Counted from the first letter of the stretch, positions 1 to 9,573 are shown. The stretch: 58,181 nucleotides of DNA from Bacteroidaceae bacterium (GCA_017483665.1 JAFUVM010000006.1:1-58181), one strand, 5' to 3'. The notes: generated by a model from the letters alone, not told the origin. Made by a program: numbers and translations.

Positions 1-813
<813 letters not shown>

Positions 814-833
814 TTATTCCAGTGTGAGGCGGT

Positions 834-2759
834 TTATCCCAGCTCGTCGCATTCCTTGAGCCAGAGGCGGGCGGAGGCGTCGCTGGGCATGCGCCAGTCG
901 CCGCGGGGGCTGAGGCTGCAGCTGCCTACCTTCGGGCCGTCGGGCAGACAACTGCGCTTGTACTGCTGTGCGAAGAAGCGGCGGCAGAAGGTGCGGAGCC
1001 AGCGGCGTATGGTGGCGTCGTCGTAGGCTTGGCCGAAGGCCTGGCGTGCCAGCAGGTAAATCTTGGCGGGACGGAAGCCCCAGCGCAGCAGGTAGTAGAG
1101 GAAGAAGTCGTGCAGTTCGTAGGGACCCACGAGGTCCTCGGTCTTCTGCGCAATGTTGCCGAGCTCGTCGGCAGGCGTGAGTTCGGGGGAGATGGGCGTG
1201 TCGACGATGTCGAGGAGCGTTTGGCGTGTGCTTTCGTCCTTTGTGCGTTCGGCTATCCAGCTCACCAGGTGCCGCACCAGCGTCTTGGGGACGGAAGCGT
1301 TGACGCCGTACATCGACATGTGGTCGCCGTTGTAGGTGGCCCATCCCAAAGCGAGCTCGCTCAGGTCGCCCGTGCCCACCACGAAGCCGTTCATCTGGTT
1401 GGCGGCATCCATGAGGATTTGTGTACGTTCGCGAGCCTGGCTGTTTTCGTAGGTCACGTCGTGCTGGTCGGCGTTGTGCCCGATGTCGGAGAAGTGCTGC
1501 AGGCAGGCTTCCTTGATGCTTATCTCGCGGATGGTGATGCCAAGCAGCTTCATGAGGTTGACGGCGTTGGTGTAGGTGCGGTCGGTAGTGCCGAAGCCTG
1601 GCATCGTGATGCCGACGATGCCGCGGCGGTTCAGGCCGAGCTTGTCGAAGGTTCCTACGCAGACGAGCAGGGCCAGCGTGCTGTCCAGGCCTCCGCTGAT
1701 GCCCACCACTACGGTTTCTGCTCCGGTGTGCTGAATGCGTTTTGCCAGTCCGTCCACCTGTATGTCGAAGATTTCCTGGCAGCGTTCGTCGAGCCGTTTG
1801 CCGGTGGGCACGAAGGGGTGCGGGTCGATGGTGCGTGTCAGGGAGAACGGTCTGGCGGAGATGCGTTCGGTCTCGATGAAGGAGCATTGCGGCGTGAACC
1901 GTGCGGCACATCCAGCGAAGGTTGTGTTCATGCGGCGTTCGGCCTGGAGGCGCTCCACGTCAATCTCGGCCTCGAGCATCTGCGGCTGGAGCTGGTGACG
2001 CTTGGTCTCTGCCAGCAGTGTGCCGTTTTCGTAGATGAATCCTTTGCCACTGAAGACGACATCCTGTGTGCTCTCCCCGTAGCCGCAGCTGCAGAAGACG
2101 TAGCCGCAGATGGTGCGTGCGCTCTGCTGAGCCAGCAGACCCTGCAGGTAGCTGTACTTGCCCACGGCATCGCTGTCGGCACTGAGGTTGAAGATGATGT
2201 CGGCCCCCTGCAGTGTCATGATGGAGCTGGGCGGGATGGGGGCCCATACGTCCTCGCATATCTCTACGCCGAACGTGCAGGACGGGGTGCGGAAGAGCAG
2301 GTTGCTCTTCACCGTGACCTGTTGTCCGCAGATGAGCACCGTTCCCTCGGGCACGTCGGCGCCGCTCTGGAACCAGCGTTTCTCGTAGAACTCCTTGTAG
2401 TTGGGCAGGTAGGTCTTGGGCACCAGGCCCAGTATCTTGCCCCGCTGGATGACGGCTGCGCAGTTGAGCAGAGCGCCGCGGAAGGGGACAGGCAGGCCCA
2501 CGATGCTGATGATGTCGAGTCCGCGTGTGGAGTTCATCAGGTGGATGAGCGCCATCTCCGCCTCGTCGAGCAGGAGTTTCTGCTGGAAGAGGTCCTGACA
2601 GGAATAGGCTGTGAGCGAGAGCTCGGGCAGGCAGATGATCTCGATGCCTTTTCCCTCGGCCTGAATGACGAGCGATTCGATCTGCTCGACGTTGTACTGG
2701 CAGTCGGCCACCTTGACCAAAGGAATGGCAGAAGCGACTTTTACAAATCCGTGGTTCAT
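834..2759 (-). CDS. nadE: Glutamine-dependent NAD+ synthetase
   Basis: Final step of NAD synthesis: amidation of deamido-NAD using ammonia taken from glutamine. This is the long two-domain form (641 aa). Residues 1 to about 290 are a nitrilase-type glutaminase with the Glu-Lys-Cys triad visible as E46 (CLPELS), K115 (VPKTYLPNY) and C168 (GVEICEDVW). Residues from about 340 form the synthetase domain with the PP-loop [12 protein letters not shown]. It is a nitrogen-metabolism neighbour of gdhA. Its own promoter lies about 55 bp upstream. Confidence 0.96.
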   Translation of the reverse strand: MNHGFVKVASAIPLVKVADCQYNVEQIESLVIQAEGKGIEIICLPELSLTAYSCQDLFQQKLLLDEAEMALIHLMNSTRGLDIISIVGLPVPFRGALLNCAAVIQRGKILGLVPKTYLPNYKEFYEKRWFQSGADVPEGTVLICGQQVTVKSNLLFRTPSCTFGVEICEDVWAPIPPSSIMTLQGADIIFNLSADSDAVGKYSYLQGLLAQQSARTICGYVFCSCGYGESTQDVVFSGKGFIYENGTLLAETKRHQLQPQMLEAEIDVERLQAERRMNTTFAGCAARFTPQCSFIETERISARPFSLTRTIDPHPFVPTGKRLDERCQEIFDIQVDGLAKRIQHTGAETVVVGISGGLDSTLALLVCVGTFDKLGLNRRGIVGITMPGFGTTDRTYTNAVNLMKLLGITIREISIKEACLQHFSDIGHNADQHDVTYENSQARERTQILMDAANQMNGFVVGTGDLSELALGWATYNGDHMSMYGVNASVPKTLVRHLVSWIAERTKDESTRQTLLDIVDTPISPELTPADELGNIAQKTEDLVGPYELHDFFLYYLLRWGFRPAKIYLLARQAFGQAYDDATIRRWLRTFCRRFFAQQYKRSCLPDGPKVGSCSLSPRGDWRMPSDASARLWLKECDELG

Positions 2760-2813
2760 CGTATTGCGTGAGAAATGTTAGTTCGTTATTGTCGTTTTTG
2801 TGGTTTCCAACCG

Positions 2814-2821
2814 CAAAGTTA
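2814..2821 (-). promoter_or_regulatory. Bacteroidetes-type -7 box for nadE
   Basis: On the minus strand this reads TAACTTTG, matching the TAnnTTTG -7 motif. A TTG suitable as the -33 element lies 19 bp upstream (plus-strand caa at 2841). The predicted transcript start is about 45-50 nt ahead of the nadE ATG. Confidence 0.7.
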
Positions 2822-2948
2822 CGGAAAAGCTTCCACAAAACAAAATAAAAGTTCCTTAAACTTGAGCACACCGATGTCTGCAACGCATAATTCCCGTCAA
2901 TTGCCCGCGAAGCACCTATATAATAATATGTGTAGGCGAGGCGAAGCA

Positions 2949-3064
2949 TCACGCCGTGCTCTTCCGAGATAAGCGCAAGGCTCTTCCGAGATAAGCGCAA
3001 GGCTCTTCCGAGATAAGCGCAAGGCTCTTCTGGAATAAGCGCAAGGCTCTTCCGAGATAAGCGC
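2949..3064 (+). repeat. 22-bp phased repeat array, five units (locus A1)
   Basis: Five head-to-tail units of exactly 22 bp, followed by a sixth aagcgc. The unit is a 15-bp quasi-palindrome, aagcgc-aag-gctctt, followed by the 7-bp spacer ccgagat. Units two, three and five are identical. Unit four differs only in its spacer (ctggaat). Unit one has a diverged first half. The array lies between the divergent nadE and sprT-like promoters. Because 22 is not a multiple of three, it has no consistent reading frame. The same words recur at 23684-23771 (opposite strand) and 57840-57905. Confidence 0.9.
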
Positions 3065-3140
3065 CCTTTGTTTTTTCGCGAATTCCCTGCCGTTGCCATC
3101 TTTTTCGTTCTTCGTGTGATGATTATCAGCGAAAATTTCG

Positions 3141-3148
3141 TAACTTTG
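3141..3148 (+). promoter_or_regulatory. -7 box for the SprT-like gene
   Basis: TAACTTTG matches the Bacteroidetes TAnnTTTG motif and sits 22 bp before the ATG at 3171, giving a short leader. The -33 element is weak, with no clear TTG at the expected distance. Confidence 0.6.
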
Positions 3149-3170
3149 CACCGGCATAAACCTGAATGGA

Positions 3171-3857
3171 ATGAAAGCGACGGTTCCGTATATCGAAGAG
3201 AAGTTCGAGGAGTTCAACCGACTGATGTTCGGCGGCAAGCTCCCCAGGATTCCTGTGCAGCTCAGCAATGCGAAGACGTTCCTCGGGCAGTGCGCGTACA
3301 AGAAGCAGCGGAATCTGTTCGGCAGGACGAAGCTCTACGACTTCCGCCTGCGCATCAACGCGCGTATCGACTTGCCCGAACGTGAGCTGGAGGACGTCAT
3401 CATCCACGAGATGATACATTACTACATCGGCTACAACCAGCTGAAGGACACTTCGGCGCACGGACGGCTCTTCCGTCAGATTATGGACGACATCAACCGT
3501 CGCTTTGGCCGGAACATCACCATCTCGCACAAAAGTACCGGCGAACAGCACGAACTGCTTCAGGACAAGCGCGGACGTTACCATGTGATAGCCGTCGTGA
3601 CCTTCTGCGACGGCAGGACGGGCATCAAAGTCCTGCCGCGGGTGCTCCGAAGCATCCTCTATTATTATAATAATGTGTCGGGCAACGGACAGGTGCAGGA
3701 CGTCCGGCTCTACATGAGCAACAACGTTTTCTTCAACCGCTACCCGAACTCGTCGGCCCTGAAGGTGCATTTCCTGGAGGCCGAAGAAATCGGCAGGCAG
3801 TTGGAAGGCGCCGAGAAGATGGCGTGCGACGGCAAGTCGATTCGGCGTAACCAGTAG
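3171..3857 (+). CDS. SprT-like zinc metalloprotease-fold protein
   Basis: A 228-residue protein with the SprT-family zinc site: HEMIH at residues 79-83 and a probable third ligand H97 in DTSAHG. The N-terminal half (IEEKFEEFNRLMFGGKLPRIPVQLSNAKTFLG, broken here as IEEKFEEFN and LMFGGKLP) fits the family helix pattern. Eukaryotic SPRTN relatives cleave DNA-protein crosslinks. The bacterial role is unsettled, and calling this one a DNA-repair protease would be inference. Its TAG stop abuts the stop codon of the convergent symporter gene with no base between them. Confidence 0.8.
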   Translation: MKATVPYIEEKFEEFNRLMFGGKLPRIPVQLSNAKTFLGQCAYKKQRNLFGRTKLYDFRLRINARIDLPERELEDVIIHEMIHYYIGYNQLKDTSAHGRLFRQIMDDINRRFGRNITISHKSTGEQHELLQDKRGRYHVIAVVTFCDGRTGIKVLPRVLRSILYYYNNVSGNGQVQDVRLYMSNNVFFNRYPNSSALKVHFLEAEEIGRQLEGAEKMACDGKSIRRNQ

Positions 3858-5243
3858 CTACTTCCAGCCCTCCAGGTCGGCTTCGGGGAAGAGTTCGGGG
3901 TTGAAGACGGGTTCCTTCCCCTTCTTGCGTTGCTCGCGGAAGTCCTTCAGCAGACGGAAAGCATAGCGGCTCAGCAGCAGGACCGCAATGAGGTTGGTGA
4001 TGGTCATCAGCGCCATGGCGAGGTCCACGATGCTCCATGCCTGCTGCAGCGACATGAAGCCGCCCGTCAGCACCACCGCGCCGCTCAGCCAGCGAAACAG
4101 CGCAACAGCCCATGGCTTATTGCAGATGTAGCGGACATTCGTCTCGCCGTAGAAGTAGTTGGCGATGATAGTTGAATAGGCAAACAGGAAGATGGCAGCC
4201 GTGAGGAACCAGCCGCCGAAGCGACCCAAATGGTGCTGCATGGCATGACTGGTCAGGATGATGCCGTCGCTGCCCTCCGTGTAGAGTCCGCTCAGCAGGA
4301 TGATGAAGGCCGTACAGGTGCAGATGACGAGCGTATCGGTGAAGACTCCGAGGCTTTGCAACAGGCCCTGATAGACAGGATGCGGTATGGTAGCCGTAGC
4401 CGCCGCATTGGGGGCGCTGCCTTCGCCCGCCTCGTTCGAGAAGAGGCCGCGCTTCACGCCTTGCATCACGGCCACGCCCACGGCTCCGCCCGCCGCCTGC
4501 TCCCATCCGAAAGCACTCCTGACGATGAGGCTCAGCATGGTGGGTATCTGCGTGAAGTTCACGATGAGAATGTAGAACGCCAGCAGGATGTAGCCCAGTG
4601 CCATGAAGGGAACAATCATCGCGCAAAAGCGGGCAATGCGGTGGATGCCTCCGAAGATGATGGCAAGCGTCAGCAGTGCCAGTCCGGCAGCCACGTAGGG
4701 CATCGGGACATCGAAGGCGTTGGAGATGGCATCGCAAAGCGTGTTGCTCTGCACAATCTGGTTGGAAAGTCCGAACCCGTAGATGATGAGACCGGCAAAG
4801 AGCGCTCCCATCCAGGGCTGCTTCAGGCCGAACTTCATGTAATAGGCCGGTCCGCCGTAGAAGCTCTCCTTGCCGCGCCGCTTGAAGAGCTGTGCCAGCG
4901 TGGCCTCCATGAACGCCGTACTTGCCCCGAGCAAAGCCATCACCCACATCCAGAACACGGCTCCCGGGCCGCCCACGAAGATGGCGCTCGCCACTCCCGC
5001 CAGGTTGCCCGTGCCCACTCTCGACGAGAGGCTGATGGCAAAGGCCTGGAAGGAAGTAATCTTCCGCTTGCCGATGCTCTCGATTGGTTCGTTGCTGGGG
5101 CGGAAAAGGTTTCTTATCATCGTGGGCAGCATCGTGAACTGCACACCACGAAGGTTCCATGTGAAATAGAGTGCACAACCCACGAGCATCGTGATGACAA
5201 CGTAGGTCCACAGCCAGTCGCTAAGCGTATTGAAGAATTCCAT
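3858..5243 (-). CDS. Sodium:alanine/glycine symporter, AGCS family
   Basis: Inner-membrane amino-acid carrier (461 aa) that couples uptake of a small neutral amino acid such as alanine or glycine to sodium. Family marks include SSRVGTGNLAGVASAI, GGPGAVFWMW, YGGPAYYM and SNEAGEGSAPNAAATA, spread over about ten hydrophobic segments. The start MEFFNTLSDWLWTYVV agrees with the family. It begins 16 bp after the nucleotidyltransferase stop and has no promoter of its own visible, so it is probably transcribed with the HEPN/nucleotidyltransferase pair. Confidence 0.92.
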   Translation of the reverse strand: MEFFNTLSDWLWTYVVITMLVGCALYFTWNLRGVQFTMLPTMIRNLFRPSNEPIESIGKRKITSFQAFAISLSSRVGTGNLAGVASAIFVGGPGAVFWMWVMALLGASTAFMEATLAQLFKRRGKESFYGGPAYYMKFGLKQPWMGALFAGLIIYGFGLSNQIVQSNTLCDAISNAFDVPMPYVAAGLALLTLAIIFGGIHRIARFCAMIVPFMALGYILLAFYILIVNFTQIPTMLSLIVRSAFGWEQAAGGAVGVAVMQGVKRGLFSNEAGEGSAPNAAATATIPHPVYQGLLQSLGVFTDTLVICTCTAFIILLSGLYTEGSDGIILTSHAMQHHLGRFGGWFLTAAIFLFAYSTIIANYFYGETNVRYICNKPWAVALFRWLSGAVVLTGGFMSLQQAWSIVDLAMALMTITNLIAVLLLSRYAFRLLKDFREQRKKGKEPVFNPELFPEADLEGWK

Positions 5244-5259
5244 AGGTGATATTACGTAT

Positions 5260-5634
5260 TTATACAGCCACGCCAGTCCGCATCACTTCGCGATAGATGG
5301 GCGAATCCTCGCCGTTTTCGAGGAGGATAGGCTCAATGTAACAACTGATGTCGCGGGTGGCCCGGCCTAAGGAAACAGCCGTTTCCCACCAATTGTCCCT
5401 GTCAACCTTGGGCACGATGACAGCCACGTCAATGTCGCTCCATTCGTTGGGACAGTCCTTGGCGTAGGAACCAAACATCATGACTTTCATCGCGGGGCCG
5501 AAGCGTGGGGCGATGACCTCCTTGTAGCGGCGTACTAACTCCAGGGCGAATTCCTTGGGCAGGATGCCTCGTATGGTGTCGGGAGTAAAATCTATAGGCT
5601 CGTTGACTTTTCCTGTAACTTTTGCAGTATCCAT
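5260..5634 (-). CDS. Minimal nucleotidyltransferase (MNT) domain protein
   Basis: A 124-residue MNT-fold protein with the signature GS at residues 55-56 followed by D67 and D69 (FGSYAKDCPNEWSDIDV), the metal-binding carboxylates of the pol-beta superfamily. I chose the start MDTAKVTGKVNEP. The longer upstream frame is just the shadow of the HEPN gene. The start lies inside the HEPN gene with a 43-bp overlap, so the two are translationally linked. In characterised MntA/HepT pairs, MNT proteins AMPylate and silence the HEPN partner. Whether that applies here is not shown by sequence. Confidence 0.85.
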   Translation of the reverse strand: MDTAKVTGKVNEPIDFTPDTIRGILPKEFALELVRRYKEVIAPRFGPAMKVMMFGSYAKDCPNEWSDIDVAVIVPKVDRDNWWETAVSLGRATRDISCYIEPILLENGEDSPIYREVMRTGVAV

Positions 5635-6005
5635 GCGTGCAGTTGTTTGGTGGTTTCCAATATCCTTTCTGTGTTTTCGCGGTTGAGGCTTCGGGCTACA
5701 GCATCCTTGACTTCCTGATAGCGGGCCTCGATGTTCATCCGTTTGATGCCTTCGAGGAAGTCCTTCTGCTCCTCGTTCATCTTTGTGTAGATGCCGCATC
5801 CTTTTGCAATGCGTTCATGGTCGTGGATGTATGGCGGGTCGTCGTCGCGACACACACACCAGTAGGCTTTGAGTGTCTTTTCGATGGCTTGATGGCACAT
5901 GAAACCGACGTAGAGCCAGTGACCAGTCTTATAGAGGACCTCGGCCACGCTTAGGTCTTCATCCACTATTTCGAGCCATTTGTTTGCTCTCTCTTTGTTT
6001 GACAT
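5592..6005 (-). CDS. HEPN domain protein
   Basis: A 137-residue all-helical HEPN protein (PF05168 type) with the recognisable helix GFMCHQAIEKTLKAYWC and the conserved segment MNIEARYQEVKD. It precedes and overlaps the MNT gene, the usual order for HEPN-MNT pairs. The canonical Rx4-6H ribonuclease motif of HepT toxins is not apparent: the nearest Arg-His spacings are 7 and 8. Activity as an RNase toxin is therefore doubtful, and a substrate-binding role is equally possible. Confidence 0.82.
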   Translation of the reverse strand: MSNKERANKWLEIVDEDLSVAEVLYKTGHWLYVGFMCHQAIEKTLKAYWCVCRDDDPPYIHDHERIAKGCGIYTKMNEEQKDFLEGIKRMNIEARYQEVKDAVARSLNRENTERILETTKQLHAWILQKLQEKSTSL

Positions 6006-6033
6006 GTTCGAGTCGTTTTGCTTGTTTATGGGG

Positions 6034-6041
6034 CAAAGGTA
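6034..6041 (-). promoter_or_regulatory. -7 box for the HEPN-MNT-symporter operon
   Basis: Minus strand reads TACCTTTG, about 28 bp before the HEPN start. No second promoter is visible before the symporter, which supports a three-gene transcript. Confidence 0.65.
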
Positions 6042-6146
6042 TGAAAAAATGGCGAGATGTGATGATTGTGAGGTGAAAAAGTTATTTGTTCTGTGTCAAT
6101 TCTTTCTTCGATTGATGCCTTTGGCAGGGTGCAGACGGGACATTCT

Positions 6147-9100
6147 TCACTTTGCGTCTTGAAGCACCACGGCCTCTTTCTTGCAGCCGTCCACCATGAT
6201 GTTGAGGGGGGCGGGCAGGCGGACGTGTCGGACGTGCTCGGTCTCCTGGACGGCGGGAAGGGCATCGAGGACGTCCTGACGGTAGATGCCGTCGCCGCGG
6301 AAAGCGTTGATGGTGAGGTAGCAGACACCGAGCGAGGTGAGGTTCTGGAAGAAGTGGGTGCCTTGGCTGGGGTCGACCTGAAAGCTGTCCAGGCCGGCTT
6401 CCACGATGACCTGTGCGGCGCTGATGTGCGGCCACTTGACGGGAATGCCGAGCCACGGGTCGCTGCTTCCCCAACGGCCGGGGCCGACGAGGAGGTAAGA
6501 AGGGCCAGACCCACTCCCAACCTCTCCCTTGTAGGGAGAGGAGCCGATAGTTTTCTCGGTTGTATTTGTATCATCCCCTCTCCTTACAGGGGAGACGTTG
6601 GGGGAGGGTCCGGCTGTGGTCTGGCAGAGGAACGTTCTGTTTATCCGTTCTATCTCTTCGGCGATGGCGGGATTGTTGCCTGGCGAATAGCCTTCTGTCT
6701 TGACGTAGACGATGTCCTGAATGTCGCTGTAGATGCCGTGCCCGATGGCGTTGTGCGAGCGAAGCAGGCACTTCTCGTCGGGAATGGCGGTGAGGTCTTC
6801 GTCGAGCTCCATGCGATTGTCCACCATCGGACGTATCTGCAGGAGGCAGAACTCGCCGGTGCGGTCGGCATGGAGGTTGACGGCGAACTCAATCTCGACG
6901 GGGCGCTTCATCTCTTCCTGTCCGTACTTCAAGACTTTCTGCATCAGTTCGGGCAGGGGGAAGATGCCGTTCTGCAGGACGCCCGCAAAGGAGATGATCT
7001 TGCGGTTGCGCCCTTCGTAGAAGCCATCGTAGATGCACCCATCCATGGGGTCGTAGGTGGAGCAGATCCATTGCAGCGTTCCGTCGCCTTCCGCCTCGCG
7101 GACAGGCACCTTGATGAGGTTGAAGCCGTCGTTGACGCTCATGGCTCCTGCCTCCTCCGAGCTCTCGGCCCGGAGCGCCAGGAAGTGCGTCTGTGTGTCG
7201 CGGAGTGCAATCTCCATCTCGCTCATCTGCAGGACCTGATGCGGATGGGCGGGGCAGACGCGCAGGCTCGTGCCGCCGTCCACGATGTACTTGCCCAGAC
7301 CCATTGCCAGCGAGACGGTTCCCTCCTCGGCTTTCTCGTCGCCGATGGGGTAGTAGTTGATGCTGCGTGCCACGCCGCTGATGACGGGATAGAACCTTCC
7401 GTTGTGCTCCTCGCCGACTACTTCCTGCAGGATGACGGCCATCTTCTCCTGGTCGATGACGTTGCTCGTGGCTGTCATGTAGTCCTTGCTGCTGCGGTAG
7501 AAGACGCTGACATAGACGGCTTTGACGGCTTCGGAGAGCATCGAGAGGCGTCCGTAGTGGTCGTGTGCCGAGGGTATCATGTAGGTGCTGTAGACGCCGG
7601 CGAAGGGCTGGTAGTGGGAGTCCTCGAGGAGGCTGCTGGAGCGGATGGCGATGGGGCCGTCCACGACGTCGAGGAAGGCTTCCAGGTCGCCGACAAGTCT
7701 CATGGGGAGGCGTGCGCGGAGGAAGTGAGCGAGGATTTCCTCGTCGGGGATGTCGCTGAGGGCGAGCTGGTAGAGGTCGTTGGTGTCCATGAACTCGTCG
7801 AAGATGTCGGTACAGAGCACGACGGTCTTGGGGATGCTGACGGTGACGCCTTCCTGTTCGTTCAGGTCGGTGTGGCGTCCCAGCAGGTGGTCGATGAAGG
7901 CCAGGCCGCGTCCCTTTCCGCCCAGGCTGCCCTCGCCGATGCGGGCGAAGTTGCTGTACTGGTCGAAGCGTTCGCGCTGGAAGACTGCCACGACGCCCTG
8001 GTTCTTCATCCTTCGGTAGGCGACGATGGCGTCGAGGATGATGGCGCGGTGGGCGTCGACGTCCTGCAGGGTGTCCCAGGTGATGCGCTTCAGGAACTCG
8101 GATATAGGAAAGAGTGCGCGCGAGGCGAGCCAGCGGCTGACGTTGTTGTGCGAGATGTGGTAGAGCAGGCTGCGCGTGGGCAGTGTCATGATGTTGTCCT
8201 GCAGGTCCTTCAGGTTGTGCAGGCGTGCCACCTCCTGCATCGTGTCGGGGTCGCGGAAGATGAAGTCGCCGAAGCCGAAGTAGTCGCGCAGGTGGTCGCG
8301 CAGGTCAACGTCGATTTTCTTGGAGTTCTTGTCGATGAAGCTGGCATGACATTCCTTTGCCAGGCGTGCCTTGTCCGTCTCGCTGGAGTCGAGAATGAGG
8401 GGTACGTAGGGGTCACGTGCGCGTATGGCGCTGAGCAGCTTGAAGCCGGCCTCCTCGTCCTTTTCGCTTCCGGGCATCATGGGGAAGCGGCAGTCGCTGA
8501 TGACGCCCAGCGTGTTGTCGGCAAAGCGGTTGTAGAGCAGCCAGGCCTCCTCGTAGTTGCGGGCCAGCACTATCTTCGGGCGGCCTCGCATGCGCAGCAT
8601 CTCGAGGCTGGTGTTCAGGGCTTCTGTGGCAAACTCGAGGCTCTGTTGCAGTACGAACTTGTAGAGTGTGGGCAGGATGCTCGAGTAGAAGCGTATGCTG
8701 TCCTCCACGACGAGCAGCATCTGCACGCCGGCCGACCGTATGTCGTGCTCCAGGTTCATGCGGTCCTCCATGAGTTTGATGATGGAGAGCAGCAGTTCCG
8801 TGTTGCCGAGCCAGCAGAAGACGTACTCGAAGATGCTCAGGTCCTCGTTCTGCATGCGGCGTGTGATGCCGTGGCTGAAGGGCGTCAGCACCACGATGGG
8901 CACGGTGGGGTAGTCGAGCTTGATGTCGCGGGCGATGTCGAAGACGCTGTTGTCCTCGGCGGCAGGCATGCAGATGACGAGGTTTATCTGTCCGCCTGCC
9001 ATCGTTTCCTTGGCTTCCTCGCTGCTGTGCACCTGCAGGAAGCGCGGCGGGAAGCGCAGTCCGAGCTTGGCATATTCCGAGAATATCTTTTCATCCACGC

Positions 9101-9206
9101 GCCCGTCGTCCTCCAGCATGAAGGCGTCGTAGGGGTTGGCGATGAGCAGGACGTTGTAGACGCGATTGAGCATCAGGTCGACGAAGGAAGTATCTTTCAG
9201 GGTCAT
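6147..9206 (-). CDS. PEP/pyruvate-binding domain protein with receiver-like N-terminus
   Basis: A 1019-residue cytoplasmic protein. Residues 1 to about 330 resemble one or two degenerate response-regulator folds (VLLIANPYDAFMLEDD; MLLVVEDSIRFYSSIL; CRFPMMPGSEKDEEAG). From about residue 440 it is a PPDK/PEP-synthase N-terminal (ATP-grasp) domain: GSLGGKGRGLAFID, PIAIRSSSLLEDS, FAGVYSTYM and LLQIRPMVDNR. The phosphohistidine and PEP-utilising domains of true PEP synthase are absent, so it is probably not a complete PEP synthase. A 34-residue in-frame palindromic insertion lies at about residues 866-899, just before the conserved LLVGPGRWGSSDPWLGIPV. The substrate is unknown. Confidence 0.8.
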   Translation of the reverse strand: MTLKDTSFVDLMLNRVYNVLLIANPYDAFMLEDDGRVDEKIFSEYAKLGLRFPPRFLQVHSSEEAKETMAGGQINLVICMPAAEDNSVFDIARDIKLDYPTVPIVVLTPFSHGITRRMQNEDLSIFEYVFCWLGNTELLLSIIKLMEDRMNLEHDIRSAGVQMLLVVEDSIRFYSSILPTLYKFVLQQSLEFATEALNTSLEMLRMRGRPKIVLARNYEEAWLLYNRFADNTLGVISDCRFPMMPGSEKDEEAGFKLLSAIRARDPYVPLILDSSETDKARLAKECHASFIDKNSKKIDVDLRDHLRDYFGFGDFIFRDPDTMQEVARLHNLKDLQDNIMTLPTRSLLYHISHNNVSRWLASRALFPISEFLKRITWDTLQDVDAHRAIILDAIVAYRRMKNQGVVAVFQRERFDQYSNFARIGEGSLGGKGRGLAFIDHLLGRHTDLNEQEGVTVSIPKTVVLCTDIFDEFMDTNDLYQLALSDIPDEEILAHFLRARLPMRLVGDLEAFLDVVDGPIAIRSSSLLEDSHYQPFAGVYSTYMIPSAHDHYGRLSMLSEAVKAVYVSVFYRSSKDYMTATSNVIDQEKMAVILQEVVGEEHNGRFYPVISGVARSINYYPIGDEKAEEGTVSLAMGLGKYIVDGGTSLRVCPAHPHQVLQMSEMEIALRDTQTHFLALRAESSEEAGAMSVNDGFNLIKVPVREAEGDGTLQWICSTYDPMDGCIYDGFYEGRNRKIISFAGVLQNGIFPLPELMQKVLKYGQEEMKRPVEIEFAVNLHADRTGEFCLLQIRPMVDNRMELDEDLTAIPDEKCLLRSHNAIGHGIYSDIQDIVYVKTEGYSPGNNPAIAEEIERINRTFLCQTTAGPSPNVSPVRRGDDTNTTEKTIGSSPYKGEVGSGSGPSYLLVGPGRWGSSDPWLGIPVKWPHISAAQVIVEAGLDSFQVDPSQGTHFFQNLTSLGVCYLTINAFRGDGIYRQDVLDALPAVQETEHVRHVRLPAPLNIMVDGCKKEAVVLQDAK
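6509..6610 (-). repeat. In-frame palindromic element inside the PEP-binding gene
   Basis: About 102 bp (34 codons). The left arm (6509-6542, beginning gacccactcccaacc) is complementary to the right arm (6575-6610, ending gttgggggagggtc), and each arm is itself a small palindrome (ctctccctt/gtagggagag; cccctctcc/ttacagggg). It encodes SPNVSPVRRGDD and SSPYKGEVGSG, proline/glycine-rich segments with no counterpart expected in a PPDK domain. The reading frame is kept. Confidence 0.85.
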
Positions 9207-9272
9207 CGAGACTATTTACTGTTTAATGAGTTGATGATTTAAGGATTTACCCAGTGCGGCTTTTTTGTTGCA

Positions 9273-9280
9273 CAAAGATA
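9273..9280 (-). promoter_or_regulatory. -7 box for the PEP-binding gene
   Basis: Minus strand reads TATCTTTG, about 67 bp before the ATG at 9206. It lies just downstream (minus sense) of the repeat array at 9373-9573, so the array sits immediately upstream of this promoter. Confidence 0.65.
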
Positions 9281-9372
9281 CGAATAAATCCTGGCATGGC
9301 AATGCTTCTGCCGTGAAAAATGTGATAAAATTCCTTTCGACGGGGACTATTCCCTTCCGTCCCGCAGATAAA

Positions 9373-9573
9373 AACTTTTTCAGTGGCTTGGAAATATATT
9401 TCAAAGCCTTGGAGATATATTTCCGTGGCACTAAAATATATTTCCAAGCCACTGAAATTATTTTGTGACGTGTGGCTTGGAAAAAGTGAACGCGTTGCAG
9501 AGGAAAAGTGACCGTGATGCAGAGGAAAAGTGAACGCGATGCGGGGGAAAAGTATTCCTGTCGCTGGGGAAAT
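9373..9573. repeat. 21/22-bp phased repeat array between cysC and the PEP-binding gene (locus A2)
   Basis: Two blocks in one run. From 9373 to 9485 the period is 21 bp: the word atatattt recurs at 9394, 9415 and 9436, with a variant at 9457. From 9486 to 9573 the period is exactly 22 bp, with units opening gtgaacgcgttgc, gtgaccgtgatgc, gtgaacgcgatgc and gtattcctgtcgc, and the first three ending ggaaaa. The array stops 4 bp short of the cysC stop codon. There is no open frame through it. Confidence 0.85.
9381..9454. repeat. Perfect 21-bp inverted repeat within locus A2
   Basis: The 21 bases at 9381-9401 (cagtggcttgg then aaatatattt) are the exact reverse complement of 9434-9454, with a 32-base loop. 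The arms are whole 21-bp repeat units in opposite orientation. It could act as a transcript-end hairpin for cysC, although no clean U-tract follows. Confidence 0.85.

Noticed and set aside
2949..3064. Possible CRISPR array
   Set aside because: Units are contiguous 22-bp repeats with no unique spacers of 30 bp or so, and no cas gene is in the window.
5260..6005. Classic MntA-HepT toxin-antitoxin system
   Set aside because: Gene order fits, but the HEPN protein lacks the Rx4-6H motif, so I report the domains and not a toxin-antitoxin call.
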